Notes under the pieces: model-generated
The model's database searches: none
Seen by the model: only the letters and a program-made list of their open reading frames with translations
What the model was told of the DNA's origin: nothing
NCBI GenBank assembly: GCA_019671135.1
Contig: JAHRHY010000003.1
Span: forward strand, 2,232,001-2,296,000
Reading direction: 5' to 3'
Origin: Linnemannia hyalina
Taxonomy: Eukaryota > Mortierellomycota > Mortierellomycetes > Mortierellales > Mortierellaceae
Length of the DNA stretch: 64,000 bases
Position numbers and translations under genes: made by a program
Shown: in pieces, positions 11,014 through 21,193 of the stretch
Layout: each line of letters opens with the position of its first letter
Position numbering within the stretch: the first letter of the stretch is position 1

Positions 11014-12307
11014 CTAATGGTCATCTTCGGATTTTCCTGGGCAATTTTCTGAAATATCTTCTGGTCCATCGTATTGTGCGGAGCACCAGAAGCAATATGA
11101 ATGTTCGCTCCGCAGATACGCCACGACCTCCTCCAGCTTCTCGTGAACCTATTCAATGTGACACGGAGCAGAGTTAATACAATGTCTTTTGAATGTTTCG
11201 TACAAATGTGCGCGAATAACACACGAAAGAAACATACCTCAAGTTGTGCAAAGTGCGGTCGCTCACCCCACTTGGGAGGCTCTTCGTCCTGCAAATCCGT
11301 CTGATCAACCTCCTGGGACACTGATGAGTCGAGTCGGACGCGTTTTGCCTTGTTCCGCTCAAGATCTCCATCCTCATCGTCGCTGTGATCAAACGCCCGG
11401 ACCTCCGCTGTTTGCTTATCCTGATCCTGGTCCAGATCAACCAACACCTCGGCCCCAGGTCCCATCAACTTCGTACCCAAAACCTCGTCAGGCATCGAAT
11501 CATCAATCCACCAGAACCTATTAGACCTCCGTCCGTCCTTTGCTGTCCGTGTAGCTGTCGTCGCGCAATGCTCATCACTTTCCTGTTCCAAACGGCTTTC
11601 AGCCTCCTTTGCATCAAGGCGCATACATATCGCACGTGCTGCGCCCAACTGACGCTTCCGCTTCTCCAGCTCAAACTGATCCCGCTTCTGGCCACGGAAC
11701 CCCTCGTCAAAAACTCGGTGCACTTCTTGTTCCTGCCTCTGGAGTGCCTCTTCAGCTTGTCGTTTCCGTGAAGTGTCCATGCCGAGACCACCACGGCCTT
11801 GCTTGATCTGGATTGCGAGAGGTGCTCGTAAGGCGCCACCGTCAGTATCAATTAATGAGGTGGTGCTTGGAGGGGCCGATCCTGAGGGTGAAGTTGATGT
11901 TGAAGCTGTCGTCGGCTCTGAGGCTGACTTTGACGCGCCTAATGTGCCTCCCTTTCTACCAGAAACAAAAAGAGTATTCGATTTGATGAGTTCATCATCC
12001 CAAGAAACCCAACGTGTTTTCTTCCACCAACAACACCATGGATATCACAAACTTACTTGAACCCCATTTTGAGAAGCATAGCCATTCCTTTATTATCCTC
12101 CCCAATCTCCTTCTCCAGCCCCTGTTCACGAGCCTCCTTCTCCCGAACATGCAATGGCTTGGGTAGGTTCGCAAGGTGTTCGCGCTCCTTTTGACGCCGC
12201 CGCTCCGAGTACGACATATTGCTTTTGGACTTTGCTGGCTCTTCTGCGACTAAGCTGTTGAGGAATGCCTCGGACATGTAGTCCTCTTCTTCGTCCTGGT
12301 GACTCAT
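11014..12307 (-). CDS. GPATCH11: G-patch domain protein 11 (CCDC75-like)
   Basis: G-patch proteins activate DEAH-box helicases; GPATCH11 is a poorly characterised nuclear member with a C-terminal DUF4187. Exons 12307-12057, 11955-11238 and 11148-11014 give 367 aa. The N-terminus is MSHQDEEEDYMSEAFL, very like animal GPATCH11. The G-patch runs GMAMLLKMGFKKGGTLGASK and resumes at LAIQIKQGRGGLGM after a Ser/Thr/Pro-rich insert, so the domain is split by about 30 residues. The DUF4187 end is HSYCFWCSAQYDGPEDISEN with CxxC and a later Cys. An in-frame upstream ATG at 12376 would add 23 residues; I prefer 12307 because of the conserved acidic start. Confidence 0.88.
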
Positions 12308-12442
12308 TGTGATGTCGTTGTAGTTCTTGGGCTTGAGTGATGGAGACGAAGAAAGGAAGAAAAGTTGATTCGACATTCGAAAAGGAGCAAGATAGTAAGA
12401 TCGTTACACGTGACATGGATGGAGCCCTTTATTTTTTAGTAT

Positions 12443-13448
12443 TTACAAGTTCAAGGCTTCCTTGCCATAGGCCCAGATGCCGGCCGCCACTGCGCAAACG
12501 CCTCCTGCTGAGCCTGCTGCGCGCAGTCCAGCTATCATTCCAAAAGAATAAAGTACAGAACGCGTTAGCAAATTAAGCTTCAACTCACCTATTCCAGGTG
12601 TCGCATTTGATCCGCCTGAGCTACCGTTTCTTTACCTGTTGATTTGAAAATTGCTCCAGTCAGGCCGCCAGCAATCACAGAGTTCAAGGGATCGTAATGA
12701 CCACGAGCGCGTCCAACACCTCCATTGATCCCGTTATACATAAGAGCTACAGTAAGACATGAGAGACGCAGTTGTGGTTAATTCTCTAGCGCAGTCAAAT
12801 TTTGTAGCCGTCATAGTCAGCTAGGTGCTCAAGCTCTCTCGGAGATATTTGCTCCTTACCAAGGACGCCGGCAGAGTTGCCGATAAATGGTCCACGACGA
12901 GTCATCCCGTTCAGGACAGTGTTGATGCGGATTTTAATAGCAGGGCTGGGCGATGACCTAAGACCCTCGAAGAACCCATACGCGCCTCCCAATGTCAACC
13001 CTACATATATCACAAAAAGGAAAACGGGTAGAGTATTAGCAAAGATATAGGGGGCATTTGAGGGCGCAGAATTAATCAGCCAGCTGGAACCAAGTCAGCT
13101 TTCAAGGAAGATAAATCCAAAAGGAAAGCGCGCGTGCCTTATACAGAAAAAAGGGGGAAACGCACCAGTGATATAGGTCAACCCGGTTCCATAAGTCAAA
13201 TCATCCGACCATCCACGGCTGGGCAAGATACCGCCGCCACCATGTGCACCAGGCAAGCTGCCGGCATCGTCCTCCAAGTTTAGGTAGTCGAGCCCGCCGG
13301 TGCCTCCAAGACCTGCGAGGGGGTGCAGTCGAGTGGGGTCGTATGCAGTGTTGAGGAATGAGCTGACGGTGTCGTTGGGGTTAAAGTCCTCCTGGGCTGC
13401 GTAAATGGGCTCAAAGGTCTCTTCGTCCTCGATGTTGGTGTGCGACAT
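12443..13448 (-). CDS. TIM23: Mitochondrial inner membrane translocase subunit Tim23
   Basis: Channel-forming subunit of the presequence translocase. Exons 13448-13166, 13000-12860, 12746-12636 and 12531-12443 join in phase to 207 aa, the usual size. The N-terminal intermembrane-space half has DTVSSFLNTAYDPTRLHPLA; the membrane half has the Tim17/22/23 signature TYITGLTLGGAYGFFEGL, NTVLNGMTRRGPFIGNSAGV, LALMYNGINGGVGRARG and LNSVIAGGLTGAIFKSTAGL, ending in GIWAYGKEALNL. The third intron contains a second possible donor (gaatag/gtgagt), but only the donor at 12635 gives the family sequence FKSTAGLR. Confidence 0.93.
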
Positions 13449-14634
13449 GCTTGCTGCTTCTGGGGGTATAGTGCGATGTGGAGAAGGAAGAATGGTGCGA
13501 CCGTGTGAGAACTTCATGGCCAAGGTTCAGAAAGTCACGGGGGCGCAAGAGGACAGTCATGATCAAATCACGTGAAGGATGCATGTAGAGAATGTCCGAG
13601 ATCAACGTACAAGGGATAACGTATGCACAACGCAAGACGCTAAGAATGCTTACTCCGCCTAATTTCATTTCAGACTTCGGACACATGTAGGGCGCAAAAC
13701 TAGGAATCAATGGAGTGCTTGCGGCTGAGTGCCTGCCTTTCAGTCCAGTCTGGCCCTCTTCATTACGACAAGGCAAGGGCAATGCTAGTGGTCAGGGTGT
13801 CTCTCTCCCTCATTGTCTCTCTCTTTATCCTTTGATGAGAGCCCTTCATTTCATTTGGGAAGAACACAAAAGAAAGAAACGAAAAGAAAAGAAAAAGGAA
13901 AAACAAAAATGCTAATGAAGGTGCATTCCAGCCTCATTCCGGTGGAAAAACGTTCCCATTGTGCTTGTTATCATTTGTCTTTGATATCAGGTCTGGACTG
14001 GAGATGATGAAAAGAGGATGAACAATGGTCGCCGTTGTCAGCTCAACGACACATAACTCTGTTCCTTTTGTTATTTCATAGAGCCTGTCTTTTCTCTCGC
14101 CTTCTTATTGCTATTTTTTTAAATTGCGTGCCTGTGTGGTCATTCATCTCCCACATTACATTACTGTGTGTGCCTGTGATACACAAGCCCTTTTTTTTCA
14201 GTTTGATCGCTCTCACTCAAGTCCAGTTGGACAAATTTGCCTCACTTTGGACTAGAGTCGACACACGCCCCTCTTTTTTTTCCCCTGAGCCCCCAGCGAG
14301 ATGAACAGGAAAAACAAACGGTCAGTTTGCATCACCTTGATGCTCTTTATTATTATTGTTATTCAGCCTCGCTCTCCCATTCGTTCACCCAACACTCACT
14401 CGTCAATTCACCCGTCAGCGGCAAGGGTAACCCGAGCAAGTATAAAACGAACGTCAAGGCCCTTTCTTTTTGTTTGTTTCTTTGTCCCTTATCCCCCATT
14501 CCGTTCTTTCTCTCAAGTACCCTCCCACCGACACTCACTGTCAACCCTCATTCTCCTTCACCCCTGCCAGGCCCTTTCACTTACCCTTTTCAACCCCCTC
14601 TCTATCACACCCGAAAACAAATACACCTCCAAAC
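13449..14634. other. Tim23-LPMO divergent intergenic region
   Basis: About 1.2 kb with no supported gene. It includes an A-rich stretch at 13865-13910, T- and CT-rich promoter sequence at 14090-14290 and 14460-14620, and a probable TATA-like element at about 14440 (agtataaaacg) about 195 bp before the LPMO start. Overlapping ORFs of up to 153 codons occur in the pyrimidine-rich part, but their composition (Ser/Pro/Phe/Leu runs in two frames) is that of CT-rich DNA. Confidence 0.6.
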
Positions 14635-15501
14635 ATGAAGACCACTCTCTTTGCCAGCGCCGTGTTGGCTTCCGTCCTCTCGCTCCTCTCCTCCACCTCT
14701 GCCCACATTGCCATCTCCAACCCTCCCGGCCAAGCTGGTCCTTGGTCAAAGAACCCCAGTAACAATGTCCACGCCTGGATCGGGTACGAGGGCAAGACCT
14801 TCCCTTGCGGTAAGTCACTTTTCGTGATCTCAGTATTTAATTTTACACACATTCTTGTCAATTCGTTCCCACTTGCGACTGCATGTACTAATACAATATT
14901 TTACACTTGTTAAACCTATCAAACTACTACAGGTGGCTACAAGAAGGGTCCCGTCACGACCTACAAGGCCGGCGAGATCATCCCCGTCCGCTTCTGGAAC
15001 TTTGAGATCAAGAACTACAAAAAGTTCCCCCCTCCCAAGGGCCTGACTCAATCCCGCCACGGCGGCGGTGCCTGCGAGTTCTCGCTCTCGTACGACGGTG
15101 GCAAGTCCTGGAAGGTCATCGGTCAGTACACCAAGACCTGCCCCGACATTTACTACGAGTGGCCCGTCCAAATTCCCAAGAACGTCCCCTCGTGCACTGA
15201 CTCGAACAAGTGTCTCTTTGCTATGTCCTGGACCGCCTACTCGACTGACCAGTATTACCACCACTGTGCGAACATCGTGATCAAGGGCGCCAAGAACGGC
15301 AAGTTGCCTCAGTTGGACATGACGATCGTCGACGTCAAGGCTCGTCATGAGAAGATGAACACCCATGCCGTTGGTGACAAGAAGTCAACAAAGTCGACTG
15401 GTCCTGACCGCCGCGAGAAGACCATGAACACTAATGGTTACTACGCTAACGGTGGTGGTGCAGGAACCCACGGCATCGACCTCGGCTTGGTTGTAGCGTA
15501 A
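14635..15501 (+). CDS. Secreted copper-monooxygenase-like protein (LPMO, AA11-like)
   Basis: Lytic polysaccharide monooxygenases cut chitin or other glycans using a copper held by an N-terminal histidine brace. Exons 14635-14809 and 14933-15501 give 247 aa. A signal peptide (MKTTLFASAVLASVLSLLSS) ends in TSA just before HIAISNPP, so His23 would be the mature N-terminus. A second His lies in QSRHGGGACEFSLSYDGG, and a Tyr/His cluster in STDQYYHHCANIVIKG sits where AA11 enzymes place the axial Tyr. Cysteine pairs (FPCGG, GACEF, KTCPD, PSCTDSNKC, HHCAN) fit a secreted fold. The tail after about residue 190 is Lys/Gly-rich and has no GPI-type hydrophobic end. Activity and substrate are inferred, not shown. 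Confidence 0.75.
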
Positions 15502-16203
15502 AAAAGATTGACTCTATGCAGCATGCATCCATGGATATTTTTTTTTGTACCTTGCCCGTAGCTTTTTTTGTACCTTGCCCGTAGCTTTTTTGTACCTTGG
15601 CCGTAGCCCAAAAAAACCGAACAGTAAAAACCAACGAAAACAAATCAACATACACTCATCCGAATGCCTCGTGAAATTGTTTTCGTCATTAATAACATGA
15701 GTTTCATTTTTGAAGGCACCAATCGTGCCCACAAACCTCAACACCATCGGTTCTCGTCTCAGTGACCCGACACTAACCACTCAACCTCAATTCTTCGCCG
15801 CAAAGCAATTTTTAACAATAATAACAAACTAGCGTAATAAGACAACCTAACATGCTGAAAGGAAGGAAAAAAAAAAAAGCAAAGCGGCCTAACCCTTTGC
15901 TAGCACACAAAAAAGTGCTTGCGAACGACCAATACCATGCCTTCCCACTTTTTGAAGCATTCGCGGTCCTTTTCACACACACACGAATGCCCTTTTTTAT
16001 TCTCAGTGATTTAGAAACCATGCATTTATATGCTTGTTTAATTATATTTCTCTAACAAACAGCATAGAGAAGTCATTTGGATGTAAAAAGGGACTACAGA
16101 CCAAACTCTTCAGTGCACCACCCACCAGTCGCAGTCCGGTCCGGAACCCGGCTCTGCGTAACAATTGTCGCTGCTCTTCACAGCTTAAACGGAAGAAAAT
16201 AGA
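15502..16203. other. 3' region of LPMO gene and gap
   Basis: About 700 bp without a gene. It begins with the 23-bp tandem repeat listed separately, then A- and T-rich sequence with short homopolymers (for example 15868-15880). Nothing else was recognised. Confidence 0.6.
15538..15608. repeat. Three tandem copies of a 23-bp unit
   Basis: The unit is a T run followed by gtaccttgcccgtagc. It occurs three times in direct order with T-run length variation and one base change (ttggccgtagc in the third copy). It lies about 40 bp after the LPMO stop codon, so it is probably in the 3' untranslated region. Confidence 0.85.
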
Positions 16204-16829
16204 CTAGATACGAATGAAGGGGATTCTTCTCATCCTCTCCATCATTGACAACTTCCTTCTTCGTAACAAACTCTCCAACAACTGCTCGCCAGCAGCGCGT
16301 GGGTCCTTGGCCGCTCCAGGGTACCTTCTTTCACCATGTGTGGCTAGCGAAGCGCCACACGGACAGAAACCATCGTGCGTGATGTAACCGTATCCTTGAC
16401 CCCAGTCACCTCGGGGGCCTGTGACGTGGATGTCTTGTCCTTGGCAGAGATGCCCTGGCTCTGTTCCCACGCGATCGTCTCGGAGCACCGAGGTTTCCAG
16501 ATCAGCCCCGAGGCCTGCGCCTCCAGATAGCCAATAAACTTGTGCAGGATCGCCTTGGAGATGAACATTGGGGTCCGGAAGACCGCGGACCATTCAGTCA
16601 ACATGCTTATGGGAGTGATGCCGCGGAGGAGGTCCGACACGTCCCAAATCGGGTTCTCGTCTCGATCAGGAGCAAGACTGCCCCTGTGCGCGACTTGAGC
16701 TCCACTGATGGAGGGAAATCGTGGTACATGATCCGCATTCGAAGGGGCCACCAGTGCATGGGTACTGGCCTCGGTACCTGAAGACCCCAGGCATTTAAAA
16801 ATGCACTTATGGAATTTCCTAATACACAA
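16204..16829 (-). pseudogene. Frameshifted gene relic of unknown family
   Basis: Two overlapping minus-strand frames look like one broken protein. The upstream frame (16829 to about 16410) reads ENPIWDVSDLLRGITPISML, FRTPMFISKAILHKFIGYLE and IWKPRCSETIAWEQSQGISA. Downstream of about 16420 the sensible sequence continues in another frame with VTGPRGDWGQGYGYITHDGF, CPCGASLATHGERRYPGAAK and ends SMMERMRRIPFIRI. A single indel near 16410-16440, or a very short missed intron, would explain the switch. The Cys/His/Trp-rich content and the place, 70 bp from a tRNA gene, suggest a fragment of a mobile element, but I cannot name the family. Confidence 0.4.
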
Positions 16830-16898
16830 AGCTACCTTGCAGTTAGAGAATTTAATGAATTGAGAATATCAATGTCTAAAGAAATCTGATTTCAACAA

Positions 16899-16971
16899 GC
16901 CCGGCTAGCTCAATCGGTAGAGCGTCAGACTCTTAATCTGAAGGCTGTGGGTTCGACCCCCACGTTGGGCG
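16899..16971 (+). tRNA. tRNA-Lys (anticodon CTT)
   Basis: A 73-nt cloverleaf without intron: acceptor gcccggc pairs with gttgggc (two G-T pairs), D arm tagctcaatcggtaga, anticodon stem tcaga/tctga around loop ctcttaa (anticodon CTT), T arm gtgggttcgacccccac. A short T-rich stretch follows within 15 bp. The body is identical to the two copies at 48.5-48.7 kb, but flanks are not conserved beyond a few bases. Confidence 0.96.
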
Positions 16972-17177
16972 CTTTCCTTTTGCCTCTTTCTACTTGCAAA
17001 GGTGGCACTGGTCATCGTTTGATGAAAGTTTCAACTGTTGTTTTCTTTTGCAAGCAGCAAGGTTAAGGTCGCAAGTATATGTACTAATGGTTCTTTGCGA
17101 AAAGGATATTTTATTTTGGTTGGTTTGTTGTCGAAAGGGTTGTGTGTTGCTTGGGCCACGGATTATCGTTTGTTTTG

Positions 17178-18464
17178 TTAACGACGAGTTGGACTGCTGG
17201 AACGACCTGAACGACGGCCACCATGACCTCCTCTGCTGCGCGATGTCAATCCCCTGCGTCCTCTGTCGTCGTTGTTCGTTGGCTTGACAAAGGCAAAGTC
17301 GCAAGTCAACGTTTGATCCAACAGCTTGGCTCCGTTCATTGCAGCAATGGCGTCCTCTGCCTCGGAGAACTTTTCGTACTCGACCAACACATACCCCTAT
17401 CACAAAGACAATTGAAGACCATGGTTAGATTCGCTACGTCCTGTTTGAAGGGTCGATTACTTTGCCTTGATCTCGTGAAATCTGATTACCTTGACGTATC
17501 CTGTGCGACGATCCAAGTTCAAGTGCACATTCTTGACCTCGCCATACTCTCCGAACTTGTCCAGGATATCCTCCTCAGTGGCCTCTTCGTGAACTCCTGT
17601 GATCAACACAATCCAGCCCTCAATGGCTATTCACATCGAATGACAAGGGAAGAGGTGTCAGCAATATGCTCCATTCTGACGATCTACGATGATCTGCAAC
17701 GCATTAGTCGTATCTCCTGAACTTACACTTCAATGCCCTGCCGCTGGCACTGTCGTCGCTCGAGTTCAGCTTGTCGAAAGCGCTGCTGTGAACACCGTCG
17801 CCTCTTTGATCTAATCCCATGAAGTTGGAGAGGTAAAGCCAAGATTAGCAAAAGATCCTGACCCATTGATGACAGTGTGCAAGTATTAGTGCAAGAAGTA
17901 ATGCTTCCTTGTGTCCTCCGTTCCTACCTCCGCTCTGGAAACCACGACCCTTTCTCTTGATGGCGACCTGTGGAGTCTCTACAAAGCACAACAGTAAAAA
18001 AGGATCAAGGCGTTAAACTCGAGTCTGTTCAAGGGTGTGACCTGTTACAGTGCTATAGGTCTCCTTGGTCTACTCGTGTGAGGTCCTGTGAAGCACTGCC
18101 TTGGTGTCAGCTCTGTCCTGTCTAGAGTATCGATTATGTAACCTAGAGTATCGGTGGCCTCTCGATCGACTGTAGGTGATCTCTCTGACAATGTCTAGAC
18201 ATAGTGTGTTCATGACAGCCTCTACTGGTGTAATGTGCAATTCATTTCTGTAGAGTGTGTGATGAGATGTGATCCTCGGCCGTCTCTCACAGCTGATCCT
18301 GATGGTCCTGCAGATGTTGCTCTGTTTGTTTGCTGAAACAGTGGGCTGATGTCTACTGTGATTGTTATTATAGCGAGTGTCCTGGAGTGCATACCGGCCA
18401 TTTCCTCGTCCTGCAGGTCGTCACCGGGCTTGACGTTGAGGTCGATCTCGTATCTGTCGGACAT
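17178..18464 (-). CDS. RBM8A: Exon junction complex protein Y14 (RBM8A)
   Basis: RNA-binding partner of Mago in the exon junction complex deposited upstream of spliced junctions. Five exons: 18464-18395, 17978-17928, 17810-17727, 17626-17490 and 17396-17178, total 163 aa (animal Y14 is about 174). N-terminus [20 protein letters not shown]; then [17 protein letters not shown]; the RRM begins [20 protein letters not shown], with [20 protein letters not shown] and [20 protein letters not shown], followed by DFAFVKP. The tail is Arg/Gly/Ser-rich ([19 protein letters not shown]), as in Y14. The first intron is long for this genome (416 bp). Its retention alongside many introns fits an EJC-proficient fungus. 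Confidence 0.93.
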
Positions 18465-18773
18465 GTCAGAGTGTGTAGTGTGTGAAAAGGTTCTGTGGGC
18501 GAAAGAGTGATTAGGAGAAGGTTGTTGAAGGGTGTGAAATAAAAAAAAGTAGTGTGAACTTTGGACTTTGCAACGTCACCCCCACGGGGGTAGGTATCCC
18601 TTTGTGGCTACTTTTACTTGCCTCGAGGGAGTGTTCGCGACTGACGTTTTTTCGCGTAACCTTTTCCCTTTCTTCATTTTCTCCTTTCTTCCTTCCGTTC
18701 TCGCCCCTTCCCTCACACTCACTCACTCACTCACTCACTCAAGGACGAAACACAACACAACATACATTGCACC
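18465..18773. promoter_or_regulatory. Divergent promoter, Y14 and STOML2
   Basis: 309 bp between oppositely directed start codons. The right part is CT-rich and contains an (ACTC)n microsatellite at about 18715-18740 just upstream of the STOML2 start. No TATA box is evident. Confidence 0.6.
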
Positions 18774-20399
18774 ATGCTTCGCACTGTCACCTCAACGACC
18801 CGTGTCCCTTTGGCTGCCGCTGCCGCCTTCCGCGCATCACGTCTGGCAAGTTGCCAAGCCGACTACCGAATGCTTACGACTTGTTCCATCACCACCCGAC
18901 ATAAAAAAAAACAAACAGAAATACAGTGCTCGACTTCGCTTTCTAACTATCGGTCCACTTTACCAACTACTTTTCCGCAACAATAGACTGCCTCGGCACC
19001 TTCTGCGCTTGTTTTGAGACGCAACTATGCGACCCGCTATGGAGATGAAGGTGGATACGGCAACTGGAGCAACAGCGGTATCGGGAGCCCAAGGAAGTCA
19101 TTGCCCATCAACACTGTAGGCGTCTATCCTTGTTAACTGAACAGTTGCTGTCGAGTACTATGGTCAACACCTAACAACCACAGGCATCTCCTTGCAATTG
19201 CATGACGATAGGTTGTCAAGTTTGTGCCACAGCAGGAAGCATGGATTGTTGAGCGCATGGGACGATTCCACAGGACTCTGGAGCCAGGACTGCAGATTCT
19301 TATGCCCTTCTTGGACCGTGTGAGATATGTTAAGAGCCTCAAGGAAGTCGCCATTGAAATTCCCAGTCAGAGCGCCATTACCCAAGGTACTGCACAAGTC
19401 AGAGACGTGACTTATATCCGCATAGTTTTAAGATGCTTAGGAAGACTGAACCTTTTTATCCATTGTTCTTCGAATAGACAACGTTACCTTGGATCTGGAT
19501 GGTGTTCTGTACTTCCGAGTGGTCGACCCTTACAAGGCATCATATGGTGTCGAGGATGCCGAGTTCTCTGTTGCCCAACTTGCTCAGACAACCATGCGTG
19601 CTGAGATTGGTCAAATGACTTTGGATCGTACGTTGGCGGAGAGAGCGCACTTGAACTCCAACATTGTCGAAGCTATCAACACTGCAGCAGCGGACTGGGG
19701 AATCCAGTGCCTTCGTTATGAAATACGGGATATTCACCCTCCTGCAAAGGTTGTCGAGAGCATGCACCAGCAAGTCTCGGCCGAACGTACCAAGCGTGCC
19801 CAGATTTTGGACTCTGAGGGTAAGTTTCAATCCTGGCTTGTTTCATGATATGATGCACTTTTCGAAGGACGTATTCTAATCAATTTCAGTTTGGGTTGGG
19901 GATCATAGGTTCTCGCCAGGCTGCTATTAACGTTGCCGAGGGTCTCAAGCAGTCGACGATTCTCCAGTCCGAGGCCGACAGGGCAGAGCAGATCAACAGG
20001 GCTACGGGAGAGGCTGAGGCTATTCTTTTGAGGGCGCAGGCTAGTGCTGAGGGTATTCGTCGAATTGCAGATGCCATTACCAGCACTCCAGGAGGACACC
20101 ACGCTGTGTCGTTGACTGTTGCTGACAAGTATGTGGATGCCTTTGCCCAGCTTGCCAAGGAGACCAACACGCTTATCTTGCCAGCCAGTGCCAATGATGC
20201 AGCCGGAATGGTTGCTCAGGTAATGAATAGATCATCGGCTTCAGTTGAATTTGTATTGAGCTGATCTGTGATATGTATTCTAACCTATTTGTGTCGATGT
20301 TATCTATAGGCCTTGACGATCTACGATGGTATCACCAAGAAGCGTGGATTTGATACAGCACCAACAGTGTCATCCGGAAACTTTGGCTCCTCTCAATAA
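18774..20399 (+). CDS. STOML2: Stomatin-like protein 2, mitochondrial (SPFH family)
   Basis: Inner-membrane SPFH scaffold that organises cardiolipin-rich domains and protease complexes. Exons 18774-18845, 18987-19115, 19212-19386, 19478-19819, 19909-20219 and 20310-20399 give 372 aa. A basic, Ala/Arg-rich presequence (MLRTVTSTTRVPLAAAAAFR) is followed by VVKFVPQQEAWIVERMGRFH, LKEVAIEIPSQSAITQDNVT, DLDGVLYFRVVDPYKASYGV, DILDSEGSRQAAINVAEGLK-like sequence and ADKYVDAFAQLAKETNTLIL. Exon 1 can only be joined in frame through a GC donor (cgtctg/gcaagt) at 18846; no GT donor gives the right phase. An AATAAA overlaps the stop codon (20395-20400). It lacks the long acidic tail of human STOML2. Confidence 0.92.
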
Positions 20400-21193
20400 A
20401 CAAGCCGCGAAGTAGCTACGTGTTTTTTTTATTAGATCTTGCACGTTCATCATTCCTTCTTTCGATTGAGCGCGACGCGTGTTTGGTGATCCATGATGAT
20501 TATGAAAAGATGTGCGGATAATGAATGGTCAAGATGGGATATGTGATTTGAAAGCAACATTCAGCCATTGCGCAGCGTTCAAGACGGGCGGCGAGTTATC
20601 GAACCCAATTGTCGACAGAATGCCAAGCAGGTTTATTTTTTGATGATGCCCAGAAAAGGAGAAAATAGCGACAAGGGGGCGGAGAAGGGCAAGGAAAGAA
20701 AAGAAAAGAAAATGAAAACGACAAGTGCGAATTACTTGAAGTGTTTCTATCTAATCAGTTTCTATGTGTGCTGGTTGCTACGGTTACTTGCAAGGCGCCT
20801 TCAGCCAGCCAGCCATTCTCATTTTATGCGTTATCCGTTTACCTCAGCCTGATATCATGAAGACGACGTGGTTCTTTGTCGTCTTTGAATGACTTCTTCA
20901 AGTCAGCGAATGAGCTTGGGCCTCTTTTTTTCCTTTTTTTCCTTCTGTTGTTTGCTCCACAGTTTGAGCGGTCGACCAACTGCATCCCTGCGCACCTTCC
21001 CCTCATTGGACTTTTTTTCTCCTTCGGCTTTGCTGATTAGCCGCCGCTGTTGTAATCCTTTTCCTTGTTTTTCTTCCTTTCTTTCTTTCTTTCTCACTCT
21101 GTCCTCTTTCTTTCTTAGCTTTCTTTCTTCACTCTTGTCTCCTCTCCTCTCCTCTCCTCTCCGCTCCCTCTTCTCCCTTGCCAACAACAAGCC
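20400..21193. other. STOML2-TLC protein intergenic region
   Basis: About 790 bp without a supported gene. It ends in a pyrimidine-rich promoter (about 21050-21175) with short (CTTT)n and (CTCTC)n repeats directly before the next start codon. A purine-rich minus-strand ORF here (20903-21280) is a shadow of that repeat. Confidence 0.6.

Noticed and set aside
12560..12635. Extra exon in Tim23 between two candidate donors
   Set aside because: Using the second donor (gaatag/gtgagt) puts a stop in frame before it. The direct join gives the family sequence FKSTAGLR.
5800..13448. Operon-like splicing gene cluster
   Set aside because: Genes lie on both strands with separate promoters and introns, so co-transcription is excluded; only regional enrichment is reported.
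14237..14762. Overlapping plus-strand ORFs upstream of and into the LPMO gene
   Set aside because: They lie in the CT-rich promoter and run into exon 1 out of frame; the exon 1 frame with the signal peptide is the real one.
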